This document shows, in pieces, positions 35,673 through 43,856 of a DNA stretch of 64,000 bases (its first letter is position 1; every line of letters begins with the position of its first letter). The DNA is from Mycobacterium cookii (lineage in GTDB: Bacteria; Actinomycetota; Actinomycetes; Mycobacteriales; Mycobacteriaceae): the NCBI RefSeq assembly GCF_010727945.1, contig NZ_AP022569.1, positions 3,410,001 to 3,474,000 of the forward strand. The letters run 5' to 3'. Below the pieces are notes generated by a model. The model saw nothing but the letters and a program-made list of their open reading frames with translations. It did not search any database and was not told the origin of the DNA. A program made the position numbers and the translations under genes.

Positions 35673-36518
35673 ATGAGCCTGCTCACTATCACGAAACTCA
35701 CCGACTCCGTCGGAGCCGAAGTTCACGGCTTGGACCCAGCCGGGCTCGGAGGTGACGATTTGGTCGGCGCGGCCGTGCTGGATGCGTTGGAGCACAACGG
35801 AGTTCTGGTGTTCCGCGGCCTGCGACTCGATCCGGAAGCCCAAGTCGACTTCTGCCGGCGCCTCGGCGAGATCGACCATTCCTCTGACGGACACCACCCG
35901 GTGGCGGGCATCTACCCGATCACCCTGGACAAGTCGAAGAACGCCTCCGCGGCCTACCTGAAAGCGACGTTCGACTGGCATATCGACGGCTGCACGCCAC
36001 TGGGTGAGGAATGCCCGCAAAAGGCGACGGTGCTCTCAGCAGTTCAGGTTGCCGAATGGGGCGGCGAAACCGAATTCGCCAACTCCTATGCAGCTTACGA
36101 CGCACTCACCGAGCAGGAGAAGGAGCGCTTGGGGGCATTGCGTGTGGTCCATTCGTTGGAGGCATCGCAGCGGCGGGTATACCCCGACCCCACGCCGGAG
36201 CAAGTAGAGCGCTGGCGTGCGCGGCGTACCCATGAGCACCCGCTGGTGTGGACCCATCGAAGCGGTCGAAAGTCCTTGGTGCTCGGCGCTTCCGCCGATT
36301 ACGTGGTCGGCGTGGATCTCGAGCACGGCCGTGCGCTACTCGATGAGCTGCTGGTGCGAGCCACCTTGCCGGACAGGGTCTACAGCCATTCCTGGTCGGT
36401 TGGCGACACCGTTATCTGGGACAACCAAGGCGTGCTGCATCGCGCCGCCCCTTACGACCCCGACTCACAACGCGAGATGCTGCGCACCACTGTTCTCGGT
36501 GACGAACCGATCCAGTAG
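35673..36518 (+). CDS. TauD/TfdA-family Fe(II)/2-oxoglutarate dioxygenase
   Basis: The protein has 281 residues from ATG 35673, preceded by AAGGAG at a good distance; an upstream in-frame GTG at 35667 is less likely because it overlaps the ribosome site. The iron triad is His103 and Asp105 (DWHIDG) with His256 (GVLHRAAPYD), and an Arg near 267 would bind 2-oxoglutarate. TauD-type enzymes hydroxylate taurine, aryloxyacids, carnitine precursors or similar acids. It is part of the plus-strand catabolic series, but its substrate is unknown. Confidence 0.9.
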   Translation: MSLLTITKLTDSVGAEVHGLDPAGLGGDDLVGAAVLDALEHNGVLVFRGLRLDPEAQVDFCRRLGEIDHSSDGHHPVAGIYPITLDKSKNASAAYLKATFDWHIDGCTPLGEECPQKATVLSAVQVAEWGGETEFANSYAAYDALTEQEKERLGALRVVHSLEASQRRVYPDPTPEQVERWRARRTHEHPLVWTHRSGRKSLVLGASADYVVGVDLEHGRALLDELLVRATLPDRVYSHSWSVGDTVIWDNQGVLHRAAPYDPDSQREMLRTTVLGDEPIQ

Positions 36519-36530
36519 AGGGAAGAAGCC

Positions 36531-36845
36531 ATGGCCAAAGCACTGCTGTTCGTCGAAAGCAAACCCGCCTCACCCGAGCAGGTCGACGACTATCACGCGT
36601 GGCACGAGAGCACGCACATCCCCGAGATGCTCAGCGTCGATGGGTTCGTTTCGGCGCGACGCTGGCACGCCGACGACGGTGAATCCTTCATCACGCTCTA
36701 CGAGATCGACACCGATGTCGAGACCGCCCGAGCGAACCTCAAAGCCGCGCTGCAAGCCGGTCAGATGTCCCGACCCGACGTTGTCCAGTTGCAACCGCCT
36801 CCCGTCCAGCGCTATCTGACATTCGTGGGTGAAACCACCGCGTGA
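36531..36845 (+). CDS. EthD-like dimeric alpha/beta-barrel protein
   Basis: The 104-residue protein has the ferredoxin-like pattern of dimeric alpha/beta-barrel (EthD/DUF4286-type) proteins: strand ALLFVESK, helix with YHAWHESTHIPEML and strand GFVSARRWH. Such small proteins act as monooxygenases, isomerases or chaperone-like partners in aromatic and steroid degradation. It lies 12 bases after the TauD gene and overlaps the next gene by four, so it is co-translated with it. A conserved His pair in HAWHESTH could be catalytic. Confidence 0.75.
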   Translation: MAKALLFVESKPASPEQVDDYHAWHESTHIPEMLSVDGFVSARRWHADDGESFITLYEIDTDVETARANLKAALQAGQMSRPDVVQLQPPPVQRYLTFVGETTA

Positions 36846-37396
36846 TCCACCCGCTTCGCCTGACTCCGCTGCCAGACGTTGAGTGGGACGACGAGTCTCG
36901 CGCAGCGCTGTCCTCGCTGATCCCGGCCGAACGGGCCAACGTCCGCGGCGCCGGCAACGTCCTGTCGACCATGCTGCGCCACCCCGCGCTGACCGCGGCC
37001 TACCTTCCGTTCAACGCGTACCTGCTTACCGCATCGACGCTGTCCCCGCGGACACGCGAAGTGGCGGTGCTGCGCGTTGTCTACCGGAGTAACTGCGACT
37101 ATCTGTGGACGCATCACGTGCCGCTGGCAGCGCGTGCCGGGCTGACGACCGCCGACATCGACGGCATCCGATCTGGCCACTGTGCCGACAGCACCGACCA
37201 ACTGGTCATCCAGGCTGTCGACGATCTCACTACCGACGCCACTATCAATCAGCACACCTGGGACCAGCTCTGCGACAACCTCACCCATCAGCAATGCATG
37301 GATCTGACCTTCATCATTGGGGGTTACTTGCTGCTTGCGTTGGCGGTCAACACCTTCGGCATACAGAACGAGGAACCCGCGCAGGGGCGACGGTGA
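36842..37396 (+). CDS. Carboxymuconolactone decarboxylase-family protein
   Basis: The protein has 184 residues from GTG 36842, in ATGA-type overlap with the upstream gene. The CMD signature is visible as STLSPRTREVAVLRVVYRS, followed by NCDYLWTHHVPLA (Cys and His of the active region; the second Cys of AhpD-type enzymes is absent, as in true CMDs). Members decarboxylate lactones in the protocatechuate pathway or act as peroxidases. No other protocatechuate genes are nearby, so the role may be in another ring-cleavage or lactone step. Confidence 0.85.
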   Translation: MIHPLRLTPLPDVEWDDESRAALSSLIPAERANVRGAGNVLSTMLRHPALTAAYLPFNAYLLTASTLSPRTREVAVLRVVYRSNCDYLWTHHVPLAARAGLTTADIDGIRSGHCADSTDQLVIQAVDDLTTDATINQHTWDQLCDNLTHQQCMDLTFIIGGYLLLALAVNTFGIQNEEPAQGRR

Positions 37397-37593
37397 CTGG
37401 GTCGTCCTCCGACGCCCAGCTGTTCATCACCACGACGCGAGCGTTTCTCGACAAACATGCCTCACTTGCCGACGTGCGAGCGCTGCACAGTGACGGGCGT
37501 TCGTACGATGCGCAGTGGTGGCAGCGGGCGACCGAACTCCCTGATGAGTCCGGTAAGCGGCCGCGTATTGACCCCCGCCTCCGACCGACCTAA
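37393..37593 (+). pseudogene. N-terminal fragment of an acyl-CoA dehydrogenase
   Basis: From GTG 37393 the frame encodes 66 residues that begin like an acyl-CoA dehydrogenase (FITTTRAFLDKHASLADVRA, then YDAQWWQRATEL). It turns into unrelated sequence and stops 17 codons later. The remaining 300 or so residues of the enzyme are absent, so this is the stump left by a deletion. The start overlaps the CMD gene stop (GTGA), showing that the full dehydrogenase once belonged to the operon. It is a different gene from the headless dehydrogenase at 24.6 kb, as far as I can judge. Confidence 0.7.
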
Positions 37594-37596
37594 TGT

Positions 37597-37613
37597 CAAG
37601 TACCTGATACTTG
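37597..37613. promoter_or_regulatory. Perfect MarR-type operator before SDR gene
   Basis: CAAGTA-CCTGA-TACTTG is a perfect 6-5-6 palindrome and the best example of the motif shared by four sites in the cluster. It stands 82 bases upstream of the SDR start at 37695. Confidence 0.65.
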
Positions 37614-37694
37614 CCACTGAGATGTGGTGCTGTGCGGCTTGATCGGCCCATGACTTTCACGCAGTTTTGGTCAATATCCGGAACGGAGGCACCA

Positions 37695-38480
37695 ATGAGC
37701 CCGTCACTGGCCGGCCAGGTGGCGATCGTGACCGGCGGAGCCTCGGGTCTCGGCCGCGGAATTGTCGAAGGCTTCATCAAAGCCGGCGCCGAGGTAGTCA
37801 TCGCGGACGTCAACGACAAACTCGGACAGGACCTGGCGCACTCCTGCGGGCCGCGGGCGCACTATAGCCACGCCGACGTAGCCAACGCCGACAATGTGAG
37901 CACTCTGATCCTGGAGACAACTGAACGCCTTGGTGGCCTGGATGTGATGGTCAACAATGCCGGGATCTCCACCAGAATGCACAGGAGCTTTCTCGAGGAC
38001 GATCTCGCAGACTTTTCAAAAGTCATGGCAGTCAACCTCTTCGGGGTCATGTTGGGTACCCGGGAATCTGCGCGCTACATGAGCACCCATGGCGGCGGCG
38101 CCATCATCAACATTGCCTCTATCGGAGGGTTGCAGGCCGGCGGCGGCGTCATGACCTACCGCGCCTCCAAAGCCGCGGTCATCCACTTCAGCAAGAGCGT
38201 GGCAACTGAGCTGGGACCCAAAGGAATCAGCGTCAATTGCATTGCACCCGGGGGGATTCCAACGCCTATCCTGGCATCTTCAGTACAAGGCTTAGGTCTC
38301 AGCGAGGAGGCCGTCGACAAATTCGTGGACAAAACGCGTACCAGAATGCGCAACGACCGCCCCCTTCCCCATGAGGGCACTCCCGAGGACGTGGCCGAAG
38401 CCGCCCTTTATCTCGCCGCCTCCCCAGGCACAACCGGTGCAGTTCTCACCGTCGATGGAGGCACGTCCGCGACTGCCTGA
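37695..38480 (+). CDS. Short-chain dehydrogenase/reductase
   Basis: The 261-residue classical SDR starts at ATG 37695 with CGGAGG nearby. Motifs are TGGASGLG (residues 13-20), VNNAGIS, Ser in NIASIGG and the catalytic tyrosine in TYRASKAA. The C-terminal VLTVDGGTSATA is typical. It likely oxidises or reduces an intermediate of the neighbouring Rieske/TauD pathway with NAD(P). A perfect CAAGTA-N5-TACTTG palindrome lies upstream, placing it in the putative MarR regulon. It is the last intact gene of the catabolic cluster. Confidence 0.9.
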   Translation: MSPSLAGQVAIVTGGASGLGRGIVEGFIKAGAEVVIADVNDKLGQDLAHSCGPRAHYSHADVANADNVSTLILETTERLGGLDVMVNNAGISTRMHRSFLEDDLADFSKVMAVNLFGVMLGTRESARYMSTHGGGAIINIASIGGLQAGGGVMTYRASKAAVIHFSKSVATELGPKGISVNCIAPGGIPTPILASSVQGLGLSEEAVDKFVDKTRTRMRNDRPLPHEGTPEDVAEAALYLAASPGTTGAVLTVDGGTSATA

Positions 38481-38748
38481 GTATCACGATACGGTCGACG
38501 TGTCTGATCGTTATCGGCGTTGGCTGCCGTCTTATGTTCGCGGCGAACTAGTCTCCATCGCGGTCAAGCTGTTGTGCCCGAACAGATTGGCAGGGGCGCA
38601 ATTCAGCGGTGGGCTACCAGCCACCGCCGCAGTAGCGGTGGCGAAACAGCAGCGAAGACAAGCGGCCCGGCCAAGTCTTGCTGCGGCCGCCGACCAATGC
38701 ACCCGGCCAGGGTCCAACCGCATCGACTGCAAGACGGGAGGATTTCCC

Positions 38749-39072
38749 ATGGGTATCGGTATTCAGGTTGATGGGCTGACGAAGTCCTTCAGTGCCTAGC
38801 GAATCTGGGAAGACGTCACGATGGACATTCCCGAGGGAGAGGTCAGCGGGCCGCTGGGCCCCTCAGGTACCGGTAAGTCCGTTTTCTTGACGTCGCTGAT
38901 CGGCCTGCTGCGCCCCGAGCGCGGCTCGATCATGGTCGACGGCACCGGCATCACCGAGTGCTCGGCCAAAGAGCTCTACGACATCCGCTCCCTGTTCGGC
39001 GCCATGTTCCAGGACGGCGCCCTGTTCGGGTCAATGAACCTGTTCGACAACTCCACGTTCCCGTTTCTTTAG
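38749..39072 (+). pseudogene. mceG: mceG (mkl) ATPase remnant with nonsense codon and truncation
   Basis: The frame begins as the Mce-transporter ATPase MceG (MGIGIQVDGLTKSFSA), meets an in-frame TAG at 38797-38799 and continues as RIWEDVTMDIPEGEVSG. The P-loop GPSGTGKS, the RPERGSI segment and FQDGALFGSMNLFDN follow. It ends at FPFL, where MceG would continue for more than 200 residues. The 3' break coincides with the end of the convergent TetR gene, so a rearrangement joined them. It is non-functional; genome-wide mce import would rely on another mceG copy. Confidence 0.88.
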
Positions 39073-39656
39073 CCGCGCAGTGCGGGGAGGACGAGGTGGT
39101 CGATGACGGCGATGATGAAGTCCCGGTCGACGGGGGCGTTGAGTGCGGTGATCTGATGGAAGACCATGGCGGGCAGCACTTCTGCAATGAGGTCGGTGTC
39201 GGGTGGGTCGGGGATGTCCCCGCGTTCGACGGCGCGTTGCACCATGAGTCGAAAAGCCTGCTGGCCGGGTCGGGCGAGGGCGTCATCGACGGCGGTCTGA
39301 AGTTCGGGGTGATGACGCATGGCGGTCAGGAGACCGGCGACGATCCCGTCGCGGCGGCTGTCAGGTGAGTGCCAGCCGGCGCCAAACAGGATCATGTCGT
39401 CGCGGAGGACTCCGGTGTCGGGGATTTTCGGACCGAGGTGGGTCGACGCGACGGCGACGGCGTCGGCGACCAGGGCGGCTTTGTCGGGCCAGCGCCGGTA
39501 GATGGTGGTTTTGCCGACGCCGCAGTGGGCGGCGACCGATTCGATGCTCAGGCGGTCGTAGCCGACGTCGGCGAGCAGATCCTGGGTGGCCCGCAGGATC
39601 GCGTCGTGGCGTGCGGCGTCGCGTGGCCGGCCGGTTCGGGTCTGGGTTGTCTGCAT
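39069..39656 (-). CDS. TetR-family transcriptional regulator
   Basis: The protein has 195 residues from ATG 39656 (MQTTQTRTGRPRD); longer in-frame starts at 39674 and 39689 are possible. The helix-turn-helix is LSIESVAAHCGVGKTTIYRRW, the standard TetR arrangement, with a C-terminal domain of the TetR_C_16/AcrR-like type (FHQITALNAPVDRDFI). Its stop overlaps the end of the mceG remnant. It runs toward that pseudogene and away from the methyltransferase gene, so its target may be itself or genes lost in the rearrangement. Confidence 0.85.
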   Translation of the reverse strand: MQTTQTRTGRPRDAARHDAILRATQDLLADVGYDRLSIESVAAHCGVGKTTIYRRWPDKAALVADAVAVASTHLGPKIPDTGVLRDDMILFGAGWHSPDSRRDGIVAGLLTAMRHHPELQTAVDDALARPGQQAFRLMVQRAVERGDIPDPPDTDLIAEVLPAMVFHQITALNAPVDRDFIIAVIDHLVLPALRG

Positions 39657-39749
39657 GTTCCTAGGGTCTCGCATCGTGTGGGTAGTCACGGTCCGGGCGG
39701 CGACGGGTTTCTTCGGTGAAAGGTGTCGAGTGCCGGGGCGACGGCTTGG

Positions 39750-40427
39750 TCATGCCGCTTTGTGGCCGGTCAGCAGCCAGGCCGGTATTTTGGCGCGACC
39801 TGTGTCGTCAAGGGCGACATGGTCAGGCATGGGCAGTCCCCGGGGCACGTGGGCGTGGATGAAGGCCGGTCGGATCTCGTCGATGACCCAGTACCTCTGC
39901 ACGGCCTGGCGTAGCTCCTCTTCGGTGACGGCCTTGGGTCCTTGCTCCAGGGACACCGGAAATGTGCCGTGGGCGAACACCAGAATGAACAGCGACGCGC
40001 CCGGCGCCGCTGCCCGGTGTATTGCCTTCAGGTAGGCGTCGCGCAGTTCCACGGGCAGGGAGTGGAACAACGTGCTGTCCATGACCGTCGAGAAGCGTCC
40101 GTCGTAGCCGGTGAGCGTCGTGATATCGGCCTGGACGTAGGTGGCGGTGGTCAGGCCACGTTCGGCCGCGGCTTGGGTGGCTGCAGCGACCGCGGTCGGG
40201 GTGAGATCCACACCTACCACCGTGTAGCCCTGCTGGGCTAGATGCAGCGATGCCTCGGCAAAGCCGCAGCCGGCGTCGAGCACGTCGCTGCGGAACTTGC
40301 CTTGGCGCATGAGTTCGGCCAGCTCGGGTTGCGGCTCACCGATGTTCCATCCCGGTGGCCCCTCGAGACCATCAAACTTCTGTTGATAGATCGCGTCCCA
40401 ATCGGTGACCTGCTGAGGTTCTGTCAC
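39750..40427 (-). CDS. Class I SAM-dependent methyltransferase
   Basis: The protein has 225 residues from GTG 40427 (VTEPQQVTDWDAIYQQKF); an upstream in-frame extension through the promoter palindrome is unlikely. SAM-binding motif I is VLDAGCGFAEASLHLA, followed by VVGVDLTPTAV and YVQADITTL. The small size and the DWDAIYQ opening resemble thiopurine- or small-molecule methyltransferases. It is divergent from an ACMSD-like amidohydrolase, with a palindrome at 40457-40486 between them. The methyl acceptor is unknown. Confidence 0.85.
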   Translation of the reverse strand: MTEPQQVTDWDAIYQQKFDGLEGPPGWNIGEPQPELAELMRQGKFRSDVLDAGCGFAEASLHLAQQGYTVVGVDLTPTAVAAATQAAAERGLTTATYVQADITTLTGYDGRFSTVMDSTLFHSLPVELRDAYLKAIHRAAAPGASLFILVFAHGTFPVSLEQGPKAVTEEELRQAVQRYWVIDEIRPAFIHAHVPRGLPMPDHVALDDTGRAKIPAWLLTGHKAA

Positions 40428-40456
40428 GATCGCCTCTCTGACGGTGCGTTGTCTCG

Positions 40457-40486
40457 GATATACGATACGATACGATAGCGTATATC
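40457..40486. promoter_or_regulatory. Palindrome with TACGA repeats in divergent promoter
   Basis: GATATACG (40457-40464) and CGTATATC (40479-40486) are perfect inverted arms; the 14 bp between contain two further direct copies of ATACG. The site lies between the divergent methyltransferase and amidohydrolase starts and is a likely operator for both. Confidence 0.6.
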
Positions 40487-40524
40487 GCAACGCAAGACCG
40501 CATCCGAGACAGGGGAGAGCCCGC

Positions 40525-41532
40525 GTGACCGCACCGACAGAACGCCTCGGGCGCATCGATGTCCAGTTCCACTTTTCTCCGGCGTTCTACACCGAACGCG
40601 TCAGACAGTCCGGCGGCCACATCACCACGGACCGGTGGAGCGTCGAGGCCGCGCTGGACTACATGCACAGATACCGCGTCGCAGTGGGCGTCATGTCGGT
40701 CTCGACCCCTAGCGTCAACTTTCTCGAACCTGCGGACAGCGTCGCCATGGCCAGAACGCTCAACGACGCCGCCGCCGAGGTCGCCCGCGACAATCCCGGC
40801 CGCTTCGGCAACTTCGCGACACTGCCCATGTTGGACGTTGCGGCGACCCTCGCAGAAATCGACTACTGCCTGGACGAACTCGAGATGGAAGGCGTCTGCA
40901 TGATGTCGAACGTCGGTGGAACCTACTTGGGACACGAGAGTTTCGCTCCCATCTTCGACGAGCTGAACCGGCGCAAGGCCGTCGTCTTCGTCCACCCGAC
41001 CGACCCCGCCTACGGACAGGTCAGAATGGCCCCCGTGGCAGAGTGGCCGTTCGACACCACCCGCGCCGCGATAGATCTGATGTACTCCGGGACGATTCGG
41101 CGTTGCCCCGACGTCAGCTTCATCCTTGCCCACGCCGGCGGGGCACTACCGATGGTGGCGACCCGGGTGCAGTCGATGAGCGCCTTCTACGGCTCCAACC
41201 CGTCACCCACGTCCATGGACGACACCATCGCCCACATCGCGAACTTCTACTACGACTTGGCGATCTCCGCGCACCCCAACGCCATCGGCGCGCTGCGCGC
41301 AGTATCCAGCCTGGAGCACGTGCTGTTCGCCTGCGACTGGCCCTTCGCGCCAGACATCGCGGTACAACAGAACGTCGCCGGGTTCGAGTCGCTCGACCTG
41401 ACCCCCGGCGAGCGCCATGCCATCGAACGCGGCAACGCTGCACGACTCTTCCCGACACCGGTCACCGATCACCCGTTGGCCAGTCATGACGACCTTGCCC
41501 GCGCTCCTTTTCGCCAGGACCGCGGCGGGTAA
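40525..41532 (+). CDS. ACMSD-like amidohydrolase (amidohydrolase-2 family)
   Basis: The protein has 335 residues from GTG 40525 after AGGGGAG. It has the metal-dependent decarboxylase/hydrolase fold of ACMSD and gamma-resorcylate decarboxylase. Visible ligand segments are VFVHPTDP, ILAHAGGALP and FACDWPFAP. The N-terminal HxH motif appears as IDVQFHF (Gln14-Phe-His16), so the first His is replaced by Gln. Family members decarboxylate aromatic or semialdehyde acids. It is transcribed opposite to the methyltransferase and shares its regulatory palindrome. Confidence 0.87.
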   Translation: MTAPTERLGRIDVQFHFSPAFYTERVRQSGGHITTDRWSVEAALDYMHRYRVAVGVMSVSTPSVNFLEPADSVAMARTLNDAAAEVARDNPGRFGNFATLPMLDVAATLAEIDYCLDELEMEGVCMMSNVGGTYLGHESFAPIFDELNRRKAVVFVHPTDPAYGQVRMAPVAEWPFDTTRAAIDLMYSGTIRRCPDVSFILAHAGGALPMVATRVQSMSAFYGSNPSPTSMDDTIAHIANFYYDLAISAHPNAIGALRAVSSLEHVLFACDWPFAPDIAVQQNVAGFESLDLTPGERHAIERGNAARLFPTPVTDHPLASHDDLARAPFRQDRGG

Positions 41533-42040
41533 ACGTCCACGCCTTCCCGACCGCACACATTCGGACGCTCGCGGCAGGGCCTTCATCGCGCGAACCAAAC
41601 TCGAGCGGTCGGTCAGGATCTATATCCGGCCGTTATGGATTAGTCGATCGACGCTGCGCGTGCGGCATTCGAAGGGTTCCCGTTGAAGACTCTCGTTCTT
41701 GACGAAACGCGCCAGCGAGAACGTCAGCCGCAGGCGGGTCCTGGCAGTCCCGGCACGGATGCAAGATCGCCGTGTCGGAACACAACCTTGCGGCATCGGC
41801 CCTTCGACGGATGAGCGAAACCAGCAGGTGCGCAACCGGTTCCATCTTAAACATTGACTCCAAAAAGACCGCGCCTGAACCTGCTGTCAGGCCCGGCGGA
41901 ATACCGCGCGCGGCTGATCGGTGCTGAGGAACTCGAACGCAATCTCGGGCACTACCTCGGTGTGGCCAGCCAGCAGAGCTGACCACCCTCCAACACGGCA
42001 CCACGACATCGAAAAGCACACTCACACAAAGGAAATGATC
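41533..42040. other. Gap with a probable gene remnant
   Basis: About 500 bases lie between the amidohydrolase and SDR genes. A frame open from about 41854 to the TGA at 41980-41982 encodes LLSGPAEYRARLIGAEELER and a short tail, which looks like the C-terminus of a lost protein, but I cannot name it. A ribosome site AAAGGA precedes the SDR start. Nothing else is supported. Confidence 0.35.
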
Positions 42041-42853
42041 ATGGCATCACATCGACCAGTAGCACTTGTGACAGGCGCCGCCTCCGGTATCGGCAAGGCG
42101 GCTGCCCTGGAACTCGTCGACGCGGGATACGAGGTGGTCGGCACCAGCCGCCACGTCGAAGGCTCGGCGCCCTACGGCAAGGTGACGTTCGTCCCACTCG
42201 ACGTGTCGAAGGACGATTCGGTGGCAGCCGCGGTGGAGCAGATGCTCACGCGTTTCGGACGCATCGACGTCCTGGTGAACAACGCCGGCGTCGGATCCGC
42301 CGGAGCCGCCGAGGAGACCTCGCTGGCCCAGGATCACGCCGCCTTCGAGATCAACGTGTTCGGCACCATCCGCATGATCAAGGCGGTCCTGCCGCATATG
42401 CGCGCCCAAGGCGGCGGCCGAATCGTAAACCTGTCGTCGGTCGTCGGCTTCATTCCGATGCCGTTCATGGCGATTTACTCGGCCTCCAAGCACGCCAACG
42501 AGGGGTACTCGTGGTCGCTGGATCATGAGGTCCGCGAATACGGCATTCGCGTCGTGACCGTCGAACCGGCCTGGACTAAAACCGGATTCGATGTCAACAG
42601 TCTGCAGATCGCGGCACCACTGCACACCTACGACGCCCGCCGCAAGGTCGCCGAGAACCTCATCACCGATGCCGTCGAGAACGGCGAGGATAACGCTGTC
42701 GTCGCCAAGGTCATCGTCGCCGCAGCTACCGACAAGAAGCCCAAACTGCGCTACACCGCAGGCTCGCAGGCCCGCCTGGCCGCGACCATGAAGCGCATCC
42801 TGCCCGCCGGGGCGTTCGACCAGCAGATGCGCAAGCTCAACAAGATCAGCTGA
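42041..42853 (+). CDS. Short-chain dehydrogenase/reductase
   Basis: The protein has 270 residues from ATG 42041, seven bases after AAGGA (an ATG six bases earlier is also possible). Motifs are TGAASGIG, VNNAGVGSAG, Ser in NLSSVVG and catalytic YSASK. The form with the PAWTKTGFD segment is that of SDRs acting on larger hydrophobic alcohols or ketones. It is followed 40 bases later by a small YCII-like gene in the same direction. The substrate is unknown. Confidence 0.9.
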   Translation: MASHRPVALVTGAASGIGKAAALELVDAGYEVVGTSRHVEGSAPYGKVTFVPLDVSKDDSVAAAVEQMLTRFGRIDVLVNNAGVGSAGAAEETSLAQDHAAFEINVFGTIRMIKAVLPHMRAQGGGRIVNLSSVVGFIPMPFMAIYSASKHANEGYSWSLDHEVREYGIRVVTVEPAWTKTGFDVNSLQIAAPLHTYDARRKVAENLITDAVENGEDNAVVAKVIVAAATDKKPKLRYTAGSQARLAATMKRILPAGAFDQQMRKLNKIS

Positions 42854-42893
42854 CAGCAACCAACCCCAACACCGACCATCCTGGAGCATTCTC

Positions 42894-43148
42894 ATGGACT
42901 TCTTCGTCACCGCCGCACCCGGACTTACCGCCGAAGCCGAGGCCTATCAAGCCGAAGAGAAGCAGGCGCTCAACGAATTACGCGCCGAAGGCGTCGTCTC
43001 CGCCGCTTACGTCCGCACCGACGGGCAAGGCCTCGTCGGGATCGTGCACGGCACCGATCTGGACGACGTCAAGGCACATCTGGCGCGACTGCCGTTCGTT
43101 GCGCACGGCTACATGGCGTTCGACTACGTCCCCATCGTGCCCGTGTGA
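42894..43148 (+). CDS. YCII/muconolactone-isomerase-like small protein
   Basis: The 84-residue protein starts at ATG 42894 with TGGAG upstream. The pattern (MDFFVTAAPGLTAEAEAYQA, then AYVRTDGQGLVGIVHG and LARLPFVAHGYMAFDYVPI) resembles small ferredoxin-fold proteins of the muconolactone isomerase/YCII group, which form dimers or decamers. It may act on a product of the SDR upstream. No catalytic residue can be assigned with certainty. Confidence 0.65.
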   Translation: MDFFVTAAPGLTAEAEAYQAEEKQALNELRAEGVVSAAYVRTDGQGLVGIVHGTDLDDVKAHLARLPFVAHGYMAFDYVPIVPV

Positions 43149-43272
43149 TCACCGAACTCACGACGATCGTGCACTCACGAACCCCCGTTTCCCCGGATCG
43201 ACGCATGGCACAACCGCTCCGATCCTCTTGTCGAGGGCAGTGTTACGGACCCAACCCCGGTGACGCGACGCG

Positions 43273-43389
43273 ATGATCGCCGTGTTCCGCGGCGCCGCCG
43301 ATGCCGGCGTCACCTTCTTCGTCAAGTCCGCCGAGGGTTACGCCCCCTACTTCGACGAAGAACTCGTCGGTGCAGCCCTCGTGTCTTAG
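43273..43389 (+). pseudogene. Aldo/keto reductase fragment
   Basis: A 38-residue frame (MIAVFRGAADAGVTFFVKSA, then EGYAPYFDEELVGAALVS) matches the region around the catalytic Tyr of aldo/keto reductases, where the family reads GVTFFDTAE-YGP-NEELVGEAL. The usual Asp of FDTA is replaced by VKSA. Sequence before and after is lost, so it is a leftover of a deleted gene. A second, longer but frameshifted aldo/keto reductase stands at 47139-48119. Confidence 0.65.
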
Positions 43390-43856
43390 TCGAGCAGGGT
43401 GTCGTCGCCGCGCGCCGTCATTGAGGGTTGTGGGCGGCGCTCGGTATCGGAGTGGCAGGTTGCCGCATCCGGCGAGGTGGTCAGCGCGGATGCGGGCGAC
43501 CTGCGGCGTTGCAGTCGCCGGTCGTTGTTGAGCACGGCGGCGCAGGCGTAGGTGCACAGGATTGTCCCGGCCACGGCCACCGGGGGAATGGTCCACAGGC
43601 GTCGCAGCGCAACTGCGTGGCGGCACTGCTCGACGTAGGTGTGGGTTTCCCCGATCGCGGGGCCGGGGTGTTCGGCGAGTGCTGCTTGGCTGGTATCGAG
43701 CTTGAATGCGTTGCCGCACACGATGGTAAAGCCCCAGCGGTCGTAGGTGTTCAGCGATACCGGGAAGCTCATCACCAGCAGGGCGACGGCGATGATGGTG
43801 GCGCAGAGGCCGATCACGCCGGCGGTCCGGCCGATGAGGGGTTCGCGCGAGGTCAT
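43386..43856 (-). CDS. Small membrane protein of unknown function
   Basis: The protein has 156 residues from ATG 43856. It has two hydrophobic helices (VIGLCATIIAVALLVMSFPV and IPPVAVAGTILCTYACA) around a loop with two cysteines (VCGNAF and EQCRHAVALRRLWTIP). The loop and second helix resemble the protein at 56022-56369 (GCGSAV, then SCNSALGTRRLWTIPLALVG), so the two are paralogues. The C-terminal 40 residues are polar and low in conservation. It overlaps the next upstream gene by four bases (ATGA). Confidence 0.65.
   Translation of the reverse strand: MTSREPLIGRTAGVIGLCATIIAVALLVMSFPVSLNTYDRWGFTIVCGNAFKLDTSQAALAEHPGPAIGETHTYVEQCRHAVALRRLWTIPPVAVAGTILCTYACAAVLNNDRRLQRRRSPASALTTSPDAATCHSDTERRPQPSMTARGDDTLLD

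Noticed and set aside
41620..42025. Minus-strand ORFs of 71 and 130 codons in the gap after the ACMSD-like gene
   Set aside because: Composition and lack of any motif suggest chance frames in eroded DNA.
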